Shown here in pieces: positions 44,577-55,489 of a stretch of 64,000 nt of DNA (positions are counted from its first letter, which is position 1; each line of letters begins with the position of its first letter). Location of the stretch: positions 8,842,858-8,906,857 of the forward strand of contig OU342633.1 in assembly GCA_910589415.1 (NCBI GenBank). The letters are read 5' to 3'. The notes under the pieces were generated by a model, which was not told the DNA's origin, ran no database searches, and saw nothing but the letters and a program-made list of their open reading frames with translations. The translations under genes were made by a program, and so were the position numbers. This DNA is from Malachius bipustulatus (taxonomy: Eukaryota; Arthropoda; Insecta; Coleoptera; Melyridae).

Positions 44577-47500
44577 TTTCCTCACATTCCCGAAGTGGCT
44601 CTAAAAATATGCCCAGTATAAGCGAAAACCCACCGGAAAACATCCTCGATTCTTGTCCACCACATCTCTTTGATCCCTCCAGTTCTGGGCCTACCATTGC
44701 TCCAATTATAAAATACGACCCTGCCGATGCCAGGCCCCATATTACCATTGACATCAGAGGGAGGCAATATAATGCTCTCCTAGATACTGGGGCAAATATC
44801 TCAGTCTGTACTCTTGAAATAATAAAAGACATTTCCGGGGAAGCTACACTTCCTGAAAATAATACCGACCTTTTGTATGCTGTTTCGAATGCTGCTGGTT
44901 CTCCTTTACCCATTGCCGCTATCGTAGATCTCCCTTTGACAATCTATGGGATAACCAAGACAGTTGCGTTCCACGTGGTTACCTCTATCTCTCCTAATAT
45001 TATCTTAGGAATCAACGTCGCCAAGGTTTTCCATATGACTATCGATTTCTGCCGAGAATCTTTCGACATTCGTACGAATTGCGGACCTCACACCCCAGCT
45101 GCTAAGGCCGTTGCGGTTCTAAGTAAGATACATGATATCTCTAGTATATCTTCCAACGAACTCCATAGGCTAGAGTTGGTAGTGAACAAATTTAAAACCT
45201 TGTCTCGTACCGTTACTCTTCCTGAAACACAGGTACTTAGTCATTGTATCGAGACCAAAGATGCCAAGCCTTTCAGGCAACGGCAATACCCTCTCTCTCC
45301 AGCTCTCCAAAAGTACTTGAACGAAGAGGTAGATAAACTCTTAAAACTTGAGGTTATCGAAAAGAGCAACTCTCCCTGGTGTTCTCCCGTCCTTCTCGTA
45401 AAGAAGAAAGATGGAAGTTACCGCATGTGTTTTGATGGTCGAAAACTAAATGAGGTGACTACCCATGACGCGTACCCCTTACCAAGGATTGACTCGATCC
45501 TCAGCAAACTCCGCGACTCAACGTTTCTCTCATCCATAGATCTGAAACAGGCCTTTTTCCAAGTTCCCCTCGATAGAGAATCCAGACCCAAAACTGCCTT
45601 TGTAGTTCCTTGACGAGGGCTATTCCAATTCAGGCGTATGCCTTTTGGACTCAGGAACAGTGCCCAAACGCAGCAAAAGCTTATGGATCAGGTCCTGGGA
45701 CCTGACCTGGAGCCTTTCGTTTTTGTATATTTAGACGACATAATCGTCGCGACCAGTACCTTTGAAAAACATCTCGAGATTCTAAAGGAGGTTTATGAAC
45801 GCCTCAATCGCGCTAACCTCACCGTGAACCTGGATAAATGTCAATTCTGTCGAGACTCCCTCTGCTACCTAGATTTCGTTGTGGATAAACAAGGACTGAG
45901 AGTAAGTGATGAGAAAGTGAAGGCGATAACGAATACCCCAGTCCCTCGTAACACCACAGGTGTCAGACATATTCTTGGAATCCTCCAGTATTACCGCAGA
46001 TTTATAAAGGACTTTTCCTCAATTAGTGCCCCTATCTCTGCCCTCCTCCATAACCGCAAAAAGGGACAACCTATTGTTTGGACGTCGGAAGCCGATCAAG
46101 CTTTCCGCACCCTTAAGGCCCGCCTTACGTCGGCCCCTGTTCTGGCTAGTCCAGATTTTACTAAGCATTTCTTTATACAGACTGATGCAAGTGATTTCGG
46201 GGTTGGGGCTCTGCTCTTTCAAGAGGAAGAGGGTAGTGAGCACCCCATAGCGTACGCTAGCCGCACGCTTTCTAAAGGCGAAAAGAAGTACACGGTTACC
46301 GAAAAGGAGTGCCTAGGTGTCCTTTTCGGCATCGAACATTTCCGCCCCTATATCGAAGGCACTCGATTTACTGTTTTCACAGACCACGCATCCTTGTTGT
46401 GGCTCAAAAATTTTAGAGAACCAGCTGGACGTTTGGCTAGATGGTGTGTCCGTCTCAGTCAATTTGATTATGATATAAAACATCGAAAAGGTTCTTGTAA
46501 TGTTCCGGCAGACTTTCTATCCCGAACGGTATCTTTACTTACCGCTACTGACCTTGAACCTGATGACTGGTACAAGAACATGATCTCTAAAGTCTCTAAA
46601 ACACCGGAGAAGTTTCCAGATTTTACCGTGAAAGATGGTTTGCTGTACAAGCATTTGAGACCACGTCACGATGTCGTTTCGAACCTAACAGATTGGAAGA
46701 TCGTAGTCCCTTCTCCTAATAGGAATAACATAATTTCTCAATTCCATGACCCCCCCACTTCGGCTCATTTCGGGGTTAATAAAACCTTGTCGCGGATATC
46801 TGAGTTTTACTATTGGCCCAAGATGGCGGTTTCCATAAAAATTTATGTAAGAAATTGTCTAGTATGTGGTGCGCATAAGGCACCGAACGTAGCTCGCGCA
46901 GGTTTAATGGGCCAATTTAAGAGTATTAGTTTCCCGTTCCAATTCCTCTCTCTTGATTTCATGGGTCCCTTTCCACGTTCTAAAATGAGAAACACACAGC
47001 TCCTTGTCGTAACTGATTGGTTCTCAAAATTCGTCATGGTGAAGCCATTGCCTCAAGCCACAGCGGCAGCGGTTGTCAAGTTCCTTGAAAACCAAGTCTT
47101 CTTAATTTTCGGAACCCCACAGAGAGTCCTCTGTGACAACGCTCAGATATTTAAGAGCGTCCAGTTTACCAAACTGCTAGAAAACTACCAAGTCAATTTA
47201 TGGTACACTGCCAGACATTTGCCGCAGGCTAACCCAACAGAACGAACCAATCGTACCCTTCTTACTGCTATATCCTCTTATGTAAAGGACAATCACAAGG
47301 ATTGGGACAAGAATGTGTATAAGATCGCACAGGCGATAAATTTGTCAAAGAACGAGGTGACTAAGCACTTCCCATCATTCTTAGTGTTCGCAAGAAACGT
47401 GCCGATAGATGCAACCTTCTACGGTCCTGTGTCTGATAACTACACCAGTCTACCTGATGACCTATCTTACGTCCACAGAGAACAAGACCTTTCTAAGGTT

Positions 47501-47806
47501 CCCCCAATTTTTGATGACGTCAGGCGTAGGCTCAAAAAGGCCTATGAGGCCAACAAGAAATATTACGATCTGCGCAAGCGCCCTGATGTTTTCTCTGAAG
47601 GAGAGCTAGTGTGGAAGCGCACTTACCCTCTCTCAAACGCTGCAAAGAATTTTGCCGCCAAACTAGCCCCCAAATATACTTTGTGCCGTATCTCTAAAGT
47701 AGTATCACGACTGGTCTACGAGTTACAAGATCAGGATGGGAATGAGTTGGGCAGGTGGCATGTAAAAGACCTAAAATTGTACCAGGGTGACGACCCACCT
47801 CAGTAA
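44402..47806 (+). pseudogene. pol: Gypsy pol (protease, RT, RNase H, integrase), one nonsense codon
   Basis: One frame from within gag to TAA at 47806, interrupted once by TGA at 45611-45613. Protease: LLDTGANISVCT. RT: SPWCSPVLLVKKKDGSYRMC, YPLPRID, SIDLKQAFFQVPL, then after the stop FRRMPFGLRNSAQ and FVYLDDIIV (catalytic pair). RNase H: IQTDASDFGVGALL and FTDHASLLWL. Integrase: H..H....CLVC zinc finger (46745-46870), DFMGPFPRS, LCDNAQIF and ERTNRT as the D,D,E triad, ending in a GPY/F-like module. The stop sits where active elements have FVVP.RGLFQF, so a single base change probably made it. The C-terminal fragment has its own ATG at 45638. Confidence 0.9.
45611..45613 (+). other. Premature TGA in RT
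   Basis: In-frame TGA between FVVP and RGLFQF; reading stays open on both sides in the same frame, so this is a point nonsense mutation and not a frameshift. Confidence 0.9.
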
Positions 47807-49200
47807 GAGTGGTTCTCAGGCCCTAAAATTTTTATTTATTTTTTTGTCTCTCACCATTTTCTTTCCGTCAGTATTCTGGCGACAATTTACTAGGAACAAT
47901 AGCCCAACTAGGATACAAAAGAAGTTTGTGTGAATGTGGAAGGATGACTAAATACATGCGAGAGTGTGTCAAAACCTTTTTTGTGCTCCTACTAATCTCG
48001 GGTTGGACGTGTGAATGTTGGATCCAAGTATGAATGAAACCAACCCAGGATTTCAATCTGTAATTTTTTTTAGGAAGATTTTATTTGTTTCCCAGCCTTA
48101 AATTTGAGGTTTGGGGAAGAATAGAGTCGCTTTTTACGTCCCTTATCTTCACCTTGTGGAATTCTTGTGGTCTTATGCTACGCTATACCAAGCTTGCCTT
48201 TATCTTAATTTGACGACAATTATTAATAGTTGCACAGCAACTAGTCGCCATGTATTCTTAAAATGTTACTAGATGCCGATACCGTTGTCGAATTCCTTGA
48301 AGTGAGAGGTGCAAAAAGAGAAAAAAACTATCTCGAAAAATCTAGATAATGTCACAGACAGGCCGAAGCCTTTTTCTCCGGAGAGCGGTGTGTTACTAAC
48401 TGCACCCTACGCAATATCTTTACCTTTAATTCTGTTTTTACCTTTAATTCTCAGTCTACTGAGAAAACGCAAATTATCTCCTACCTTTGTAAGTTTCGTT
48501 GTGGTCAATTACTCAGGCGTTTTTTTCTTTTTTTTTTTTTGGCGAGAAATCTGACTAAATGCTATGAGTAAAGACTAACCTCAAAGTTGCTTTTGTCCTT
48601 GTCCGTACGCTTTGCCATACTGAGCGATTTAGGAGCTCGGTTTTCAGCAATTCTATCTGTCTAGCAATTACCTGGAGAGTGGAGTATTTTTATTTTTATT
48701 TATTTAATTTTTTTGTTATTTTTTTAGTTTGTAAGTGTAAATATCTCGTTAGTTGGAATTATTACAACATGAACAATACCTTGGGAATTTTTTTTTTTTT
48801 TTTGAATGCATGTTATTTTTTTGGTTTGGAATGTCGTAGTTCTAAGTTTACATTCATGCATGTTATTTTTAGCTTGGGTTAACCTAGTTCTAAGTTTATG
48901 TGATGTCGACTGACTGGAACCAAAAATAATTACTTACGCTGAAATGATGTGCGCTAAGGTACCTATGTTTTCCTTAGCAAATTCTTTGATGTCCTCGGGA
49001 GGTTGGTACATGCCAGGCACCAGGCTGTTTTTTTCTTTGAGGTCATGTTTTGGCTTTCGGTAGTTGCTTGCAATTTTCCCAAACTCAGGGCAGAATCATA
49101 AGAGGTTTCTCCAAAGGACCAATTTTTTCTCTACATATACCCTCCTTCGGGTATGTAAGAAAGAAACTCATGACAGTGGTCCTGGTTTCATTTTTTTTTA
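47807..49200 (+). other. Gypsy 3' internal non-coding region
   Basis: No ORF with family resemblance follows pol; in particular no envelope-like ORF with a furin site and transmembrane anchor. Several short T-rich frames only. Confidence 0.6.
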
Positions 49201-49203
49201 TCG

Positions 49204-49218
49204 GTGGAGGGTGGCGTG
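49204..49218 (+). promoter_or_regulatory. Polypurine tract before the 3' LTR
   Basis: GGTGGAGGGTGG directly precedes the LTR start TGTAACG, the expected place for plus-strand priming. Confidence 0.55.
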
Positions 49219-49934
49219 TGTAACGTAGTTACAGAGTTCTTTTTATTTTTGTCGTTAAGGTTGGCGAGGTAGCACCAGTTGTTTAAAAATTTATGGGACG
49301 ACCTGCGCCACCTGTTCAGCAGTGGCCGAATGTCTTGGCACCAAGAGAATAACTCGCAGTATAGTTATCGACTGCCGCGGCGCTGCCCGTCAACGAACAT
49401 GCCAATAATATTGATTAGCTCCCCCCTTTCTTTTTTTTTTCTAAAAAAAAAACGGAGAAGGTTGAAACTGACGGCCGAGAGACATTTTGCTTTTTCTCTA
49501 ACGACTTTCGATGTAACACGAAGTCACTTATTATTATCGTAAATTTCTTAAATTATATTACCTAAATTTCTTTCCAAAGCCATTATTTAAAAAAATGGGT
49601 AAGTCAACGTAGACGATTACAGTGATCGAAAAGTTAATAAATATTCACTGTTTATTTCTAGCTTTTTGGATATAATTTCGAATTTTCTCTTCGCCATTTT
49701 CTCCGTACAGCGGCGGCCATATCTGTTCAACCGAACATTTCCGCAATTTTCGGCTTCAATTTCCCGTTACCACGGCCCTGCAGCTCCCGAATACATCTCG
49801 GTACTGTCGAATTCCCGACCAAGAAGACTCACCTGAATTACATATCCCTATGCCCGTCGGATGACGAGAAATCGAATGATGCTAGAAGGTCAGCCCTATA
49901 AGTACTCTCAGAACTCAAAAAATGGAGAAATGTT
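49219..49934 (+). repeat. 3' LTR of the Gypsy element, truncated
   Basis: Collinear with 41061-41745 and includes a 27-bp segment missing from the 5' copy. Matching ends at GGAGAAAT (49925-49934), after which the sequence is unrelated to the rest of the 5' LTR. Confidence 0.8.
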
Positions 49935-51226
49935 CGTTGGTGGGATACCCAACAACGTGAGGGTGAACCGCCTTAACCTATGGCTTGACAATCTGGCATC
50001 ACTGTTTCGTTTTTCAGACCTCTAAAATTCATAATTAAAGTTGACTTACTAATAAGTATAGTTTAATTACCGACTTAAACTTAAATAATAATTTATTCAC
50101 TTTCACTATCAGTGCTCGAAGTAACCGTTAATCAATTCAGTGTAATTACAATCAATAATTAAATTACAAACCATAATAATTATTAATGAATATTAATTAA
50201 TGAAGTTCTAATTCAGTATAATCACTACTTAACAATAATTGGGTGAACTTGTATTGAATTCAAACCTCTCGCTTAATTACTCCTCTTAAATTAACTAATT
50301 CAGTCTAATCAATTAACGTTTGTCGCTGTATTTTTGGGTAATTTTGGTAAATAGCAGCAGACCAAATAGTCACTGCATAAAACAGGAGAAATATAAATGT
50401 AGTCTCGAGGTATTCCAGGTCAACGTCCAGTAGTATAACCGAGGGGTAAACTGTACCATGTCCTCGGAGTTAAGTGAAATGTTCAGATAAGCCCAGACAA
50501 GATACTGCAAGAGTAGGCTCACTTTTAGCTTTAATAATTAGGAATTTAAATGTAATAAAATAAATAGATAAATAATTTGTAAATTTATATATTTCCTACT
50601 TTTGTCGGTCTATGTTAAATAAATAGAAAATAAATATTGTATGGCTCTGTGGTAAAGCTCAAACGTCAGAAGTTTTCAAGTAGCTTGAAGGGTCTCTGAC
50701 GTATCCTAACGACTGCTGTGAAGCAGCCGGTACCCGCTTTTTAACGTACCTGCAGGAGCACGACCGCGGTCACGGAAATATTTTTACCACTACAGGTAGG
50801 TAATTGGTCACCCATGGAAGTAGGGACCAAACCAAGCCATGCTGCACTTAGAGATAGTTTGACCGAAACTTTAATAGTTTGGCTATTGTAACCGATTTAT
50901 GTTAAATAAACAGGGCTAGTGGAAACTATAATTTTGGTATCATTTCTAAAGTGCTTTCTCCCATACAAAATTTCCTCCATCGTTCAAAGAATCAAGTCAG
51001 GGTTTTCAGGAATGTTAAGGTATTTTTATCACCTCCTGTATAGGCCCAGGTAGGCAGCGTCTCTGCCTACAATAAGGTATTATGGCAGCATTGCTGGTGG
51101 AGTTAAGTTTATTAAAGTTTGAGTATGGATAAGATAATTGGATTTCAATAAATATTGCCTAAGAATTAAGTAAAATATGTAGAGTAACCATTTTTTTTTT
51201 TATAGAATAAAATTTTCAAAATATTT
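49935..51226. other. Intergenic, nothing recognised
   Basis: AT-rich. GGAGAAAT recurs at 50385, but nothing after it resembles the missing LTR part. No ORF of note. Confidence 0.4.
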
Positions 51227-51236
51227 TAGCTTGTTA

Positions 51237-51658
51237 CACCAGGCTGTTTCTGGCCGGTCCGATCGGAAACAGATGGACCAGCATGTCCAGAATGAGCCGG
51301 AAAGAACTCAGACTACTAGTCGGGGTTCTCACCGGTCACAGCAGTCTGAACAGACACCTACAAGTGATGGGGGTCACTCGGGACCCGGTCTGCCCTAAAT
51401 GCGGAATGGATGACGAGGACTCCCACCATTATGTGGGCGTATGCGAGGTATATAGCAACCTCAGGCTCAACATCTTTGGGTCTGAGGACCTACAAGAGGA
51501 AGAAATGAAACTCCTCTCATACAACAACCTTCTGGCCTTTATTAAAAGGTCGGGGAGGTTCGAGTAGGAGTTTCACCATGGTTCGGGTACGGCGAAAAGG
51601 GCCCTCGGTGGCCTAGTCGCTTGGTGTGCACCACCTCAACCCACCATACTACTACTAC
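51237..51658 (+). mobile_element. 5'-truncated non-LTR copy with 10-bp target duplication
   Basis: TAGCTTGTTA is exact at 51227-51236 and 51659-51668. The insert encodes the ORF2 C-terminus (51283-51567) and a short 3' UTR ending in an ACT repeat (CATACTACTACTAC). Classic target-primed, 5'-truncated copy; the 3' end matches the fragment at 20291-20370. Confidence 0.9.
51240..51567 (+). pseudogene. Non-LTR ORF2 C-terminal fragment
   Basis: Open frame with RKELRLLVGVLTGHSSLNRH, then the zinc-knuckle-like CPKCGMDDEDSHHYVGVC and LLAFIKRSGRF before TAG. This follows RNase H in Jockey/I-group proteins; only the last 100 or so codons were copied. Confidence 0.8.
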
Positions 51659-51774
51659 TAGCTTGTTATAAGTAGGTACTTCCAATGTTTTCTCTTTCCC
51701 CCATCCCAATATTCTACCGTGATTTAATAGAATCTTTTTGTGGTTCAAACGTATTATATGCTTTTCGCGGATAA

Positions 51775-52130
51775 AAAAGATCTATATGCAGGTTAAAAGG
51801 TGCCTTTTAAAGGTTAAATATTGCTTTTTCAAAGATTAAAAGTGCTTTTCCAGGGTCGAATATAGTGATTTGTAAGATTTGTAAGGGTTGAAAAGCACTC
51901 GTCAGGGTTAAAAAGCACTCTTTAAGGGTTAAAAAGTCCTATTTTATGGTTGAAGAAAAGTTCTATGAAGATTAAAAGTTGCTTCTCTCTTCAAAGATAC
52001 TTTTTTGTGACTAAAAAGCAATTATTATTATTATAAAGCCTTTTAACTGCTTTCTGCTAAAAGGCTTTGTAATACAAAGCAGGTTTCTGCTTTTAGCACC
52101 TAACTTGCTTTTTAGCAGCTAAAACCTATT
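51775..52130. repeat. Degenerate tandem field, core GGTTAAAAAGCACTT
   Basis: About ten imperfect repeats of 25-35 bp built on GGTTAAAA followed by GC(A/C)(C/T)TTT: AGGTTAAAAGGTGCC, GATTAAAAGTGCTTTT, GGGTTGAAAAGCACTC, GGGTTAAAAAGCACTC (twice), GATTAAAAGTTGCTT and others, ending in AAGCAGG/CTGCTTTT inverse pairs. Non-coding. Confidence 0.6.
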
Positions 52131-52137
52131 TTCAAGT

Positions 52138-53155
52138 GAAGTGGGGTAAGTGTAATACCGGGGGAAGTGTAACAGTCGGCCGTTTTTTTTAAAGTAAGGT
52201 TAAAAATGGAGGTTTTGTATATTATTTAAAAGGTTTAGAGTATATCTTATATATAAACGTTTTTTTTTCTTCAATTAACTGGATATTTTTTTTACGGGAG
52301 TTTAACAAACGTCATGCAGATTTACTTAAATATGGAGTTTGTGACTTGTTCTTATTGATTTTTTGTAATTATTGTGACATAATAAATTTTAAACCCGATG
52401 TTGCCATCAGGGGTTGTTTTTTCACCAGGAATCCATATTTTGTGTTAAAAATCGGTTACGGAAAACTCCTAACCCTATAAAATGGCTGTTACACTTACCC
52501 CTTCTATATTGCTAGAGGGGGTAAGTGTAACAATTTTCTCGGAGTAAGTGTAACAGGGTAGTTACACTTACCCCAGTCAATTATTCTCGAGATTATTATA
52601 ATAAAATATACTTTTCTTTTTTAATTTAATTAAAAAATATTACCGGAACCTCAAATAGGTCGGCGAGGAGAATTAACCTTCCCACTTTCATTTGATACCT
52701 ACTTACAATGTTAAATAAAATTGTTCACGTTGAGTTATTAAAATATTCACTTTAAATTTCAATCGGGTTCTTATTTACAAAAAAGCTTATAACTTTGTTA
52801 TTAAAAGTGATATTATCTTGCGTTTTTTTTGTTTGAAAGGTATTTTTCATGAGTATGTTACACTTGCTCCAGTTCCTTACATACACATTTTGTATGTAAA
52901 TGATCATTGGATGTTACACTTGCCCCAAATTTCGGGGTAAGTGTAACACCTTGACATCGACCATTTTTTTTACTGAATAAAGAAATATCAGATTTTTAAA
53001 AAGTTAATATTTGTAATGTGTTGGTAAGTCTATAATCTATAAGGTACCTACCTGTAAAAAAATTGTCTACCTATTGCCATTTGTTTCTCTGTACCTACTG
53101 TGCCTTAGAAGAGCAACTATGCTTTTTTGCGGTTACACTTCTTACCCTACTCCAC
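52138..53155. repeat. Field of GGGGTAAGTGTAACA motifs in both orientations
   Basis: Ten copies: forward at 52141, 52160, 52517, 52540 and 52933; inverse at 52486, 52559, 52856, 52912 and 53130. The outermost two are inverted to each other, so the block may be a non-autonomous element with subterminal repeats. No coding frame, and no clear target duplication. Confidence 0.6.
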
Positions 53156-53920
53156 CCTAGAGCGAACTTTTTAGTGGCGCAGCAAAGTGGTTTGGTTGTC
53201 CCCTATTTAAATAATTTTTTTTAATGACTAATAGATTTTTGGCTACCAGTACAAAAAATTTATCTCAGGGTGATGAAGTCAGTAAATATGCTGCAGAGCA
53301 GGAACACACACTTTGACGTGTGGAAAGGGTAAGGGAGCTGAAAAGACTTTTTGATTATCCGGCCATTTTTGAAATCAATAATAGGTTTTCGACTACCATA
53401 AATAATAAATAATGTCCTAAAATGCTATTTTTTAAATACTCCTTATTTAATGGTTTACCGACTGGTTCTGCACGTTAATACCTTACGAAATTAGGTTTGT
53501 TAATGATCCATATTACAGAACTTCTTAGTATCCAAGTTAAATTTACTTTTAGAGCAAGAAATCGACTAGGAGCTCTGTCAGAGAAAGTACCTCTTACTTC
53601 AGCTGCAAATTAAATTTTATTCGAGCAGAAAATTATTTATTAGGCATAATACTGACAATAATAATAGGTAAACATTTTTTATCTTATCCTAGCTTAATGA
53701 ACTTCATTTGAAGTACACAAAGTATTAAGACTAAACATAAGATATACGAATAGATATATAATAAAAAGTTGTTGTGAATGTTTTTACCCATAAATTTTGC
53801 AGTTTTCAACTTCAAAACATAGGTAATTAAGATTATCATGGATCATCGTTTCAAATATTTTTTATTACTCAGGTGTAAATAAGCTTGTTATTTTGTTGCT
53901 GATAATCAGAGAAAGACTAC
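53156..53920. other. Upstream region of the CAP gene, no other content seen
   Basis: AT-rich; nothing recognised apart from the TATA-like box listed separately. Confidence 0.35.
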
Positions 53921-53923
53921 TTG

Positions 53924-53932
53924 CATATAAAT
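53924..53932 (+). promoter_or_regulatory. TATA-like box of the CAP-protein gene
   Basis: CATATAAAT lies about 57 bp before the ATG at 53981, compatible with a short 5' UTR. Confidence 0.35.
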
Positions 53933-53980
53933 TGAAAAACAACGAACATATTTTCATTTACGTTAAAAAACTTGAAGAAA

Positions 53981-54479
53981 ATGTCTTCTCTACCGTTTGT
54001 TTTCCTAGTATCCTTTTTCCTATTATCTACTACGTTGATTATTTCAGGTGAGTAGGTACTGGATACTTTTACCTTTTCACCTACCTAAGGTCCAATAAGA
54101 ATTACCTAATCAGACATACCTACTTCATTGTGTGATTATTTTGTAAAAAAATTTCGCCAGAGACGAAAATTATTGATAATTTATATAAAATATTTAACAA
54201 ATAATTAATAATTCATTGCATTAGGCGTTGAAGGCATAGATTCCCAATTAATTGTCAATGAACATAATCGAATTCGCGACTTGATACTGCAAGGAAGAGT
54301 ACCAAATCAACCCAGGGGAAAAGATTTGAAACAATTTGTAAGTATATGGACCTATTGTTAGTAATACAATCCAAAATATACTTTAATTTTTTTGTTATAG
54401 AGGTGGGATAATTATTTAGCAAACGAAGCGCAGAAAATTGCCAATCGTTGCGTTTTTCAACACGCCACAGTTTCTGACG
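53981..54479 (+). CDS. Secreted CAP/SCP (venom allergen 5-like) protein, first three exons
   Basis: Exons 53981-54047, 54225-54337 and 54401-about 54479 join in phase. Exon 1 is a signal peptide: MSSLPFVFLVSFFLLSTTLI. Exon 2 opens the CAP domain with LIVNEHNRIRDLI and GRVPNQPRGKDL; exon 3 gives RWDNYLANEAQKIANRCVFQH, the second CAP helix with the conserved W, A..AQ and C. These match insect antigen-5 proteins (salivary or venom secreted; sterol or protease-related roles vary). The exon 3 donor is weak (G|GTTCGT or TTC|GTATTT) and otherwise the frame stops at 54512. The rest of the domain (HYTQVVW, GENI motifs) was not found downstream, where transposons fill the sequence; the gene may have a long intron or be broken. 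Confidence 0.75.
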
Positions 54480-54767
54480 GTTCGTATTTTTTTTACTTTT
54501 TTTTGTAGATGTTTTTGTTTTTGACCATGTTTTTGACGTTATCTTTTATGTGACTATGGTGAAATATTATTGCATAATTATTAGGTACTTTCAAGTTATG
54601 GTTCGAAAATTTTGTTCAATATCTTGTTCTTCTGCTTTTCTTATCTGCATAAAGGTCCATCATTTATACATGACGGCACGGACACCGGACGACATTAATT
54701 TTTTTTTTCTTTTCACAAATTATATAGAAACTAATTAAATATAGATACAAATTATATACGGTAGGTA
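54480..54767. other. AT-rich, probably intron of the CAP gene
   Basis: Nothing recognised. Confidence 0.35.
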
Positions 54768-55248
54768 TATAGGATGTTCCGAATTGGCGGACACGGTATA
54801 CACAGTGTTGCAGAGAATGTTCAGAAATACTGTAAATTAAAACAAAAATTGTTTCTTCGGTTTCGTTACTGCCGTTCTACCAAATGATTCCACATAACTC
54901 TATTACGACAGTGTTCCTTATTAATTTTCCTTTATTATCAGAAACGGAATTACAGGCATTCAAATCCTTCCTATTCCTCGAGTTCAATAAAATTTGCCAA
55001 TGTTGCATCGTTGTTCAAAATGAGACTTGATAATGGAACTAAAACCGATTTTGAATAATATTATCGCCACAACGATAATTGCTTGAAACATTGTTGGAGT
55101 TTTTTATGTTTACATGGTAACTTTTTTTCCAAAGTTGGTCATGTTCTTAAGTTAGCCATCCTTGAAAAAAAAAAGAAATAGATTAGAATCTCTAATTCAC
55201 AATGAATGGTGTGGTACTATCAGTGTCCGCCGTTTCAGGATCAGTGTA
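54768..55248. mobile_element. MITE-like element, GGCGGACAC ends
   Basis: The left end TAGGATGTTCCGAATTGGCG and right end inverse TACACTGATCCTGAAACGGC both continue GGACAC. About 480 bp, TA at the borders, coordinates within a few bases. Related to the fragment at 36930-37092. Confidence 0.55.
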
Positions 55249-55489
55249 TAGGAATTTATTTAACGTTAAGTGCAATAAAATTTGTTTATATTTACAAATT
55301 CAAAATATTTCTGAATTTTTAATTCATTTTAATTCTAAATTTCCAAACAACTACAAATTTGAAAAATAATTTTGTTACATACAGCCCGTAGAAAAATAAC
55401 AAAAAATTATTAATATCATTTAGTTTTGATGTTTAGATTTTGCATTAATTATGTTTCTCTAAAAATTAGCACTTTAGTGATAATATCTA
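55249..55489. other. AT-rich spacer
   Basis: Nothing recognised. Confidence 0.35.

Larger units (their letters stand above)
41061..49934 (+). mobile_element. Gypsy (Ty3-like) LTR retrotransposon, nearly complete
   Basis: 5' LTR, primer-binding site, gag, pol in an overlapping -1 frame, polypurine tract and partial 3' LTR. The aligned LTR parts differ at only a handful of positions, so insertion was recent. Two defects: a TGA in the RT domain (45611-45613) and a 3' LTR ending about 590 bp early. No envelope gene is present. Confidence 0.9.

Noticed and set aside
44392..44913. Minus-strand frame of 173 codons over the gag/pol junction
   Set aside because: Antisense to gag and protease; no family resemblance.
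49925..50392. GGAGAAAT at 49925 and 50385 as the duplication of an insert in the 3' LTR
   Set aside because: Sequence after 50392 does not resume the LTR, so the match is likely chance.
51590..51640. tRNA-like text (GGCCTAGTCGCTTGG) suggesting a SINE
   Set aside because: No B box follows and the sequence is the 3' UTR of the non-LTR copy, recurring at 20.3 kb in the same role.
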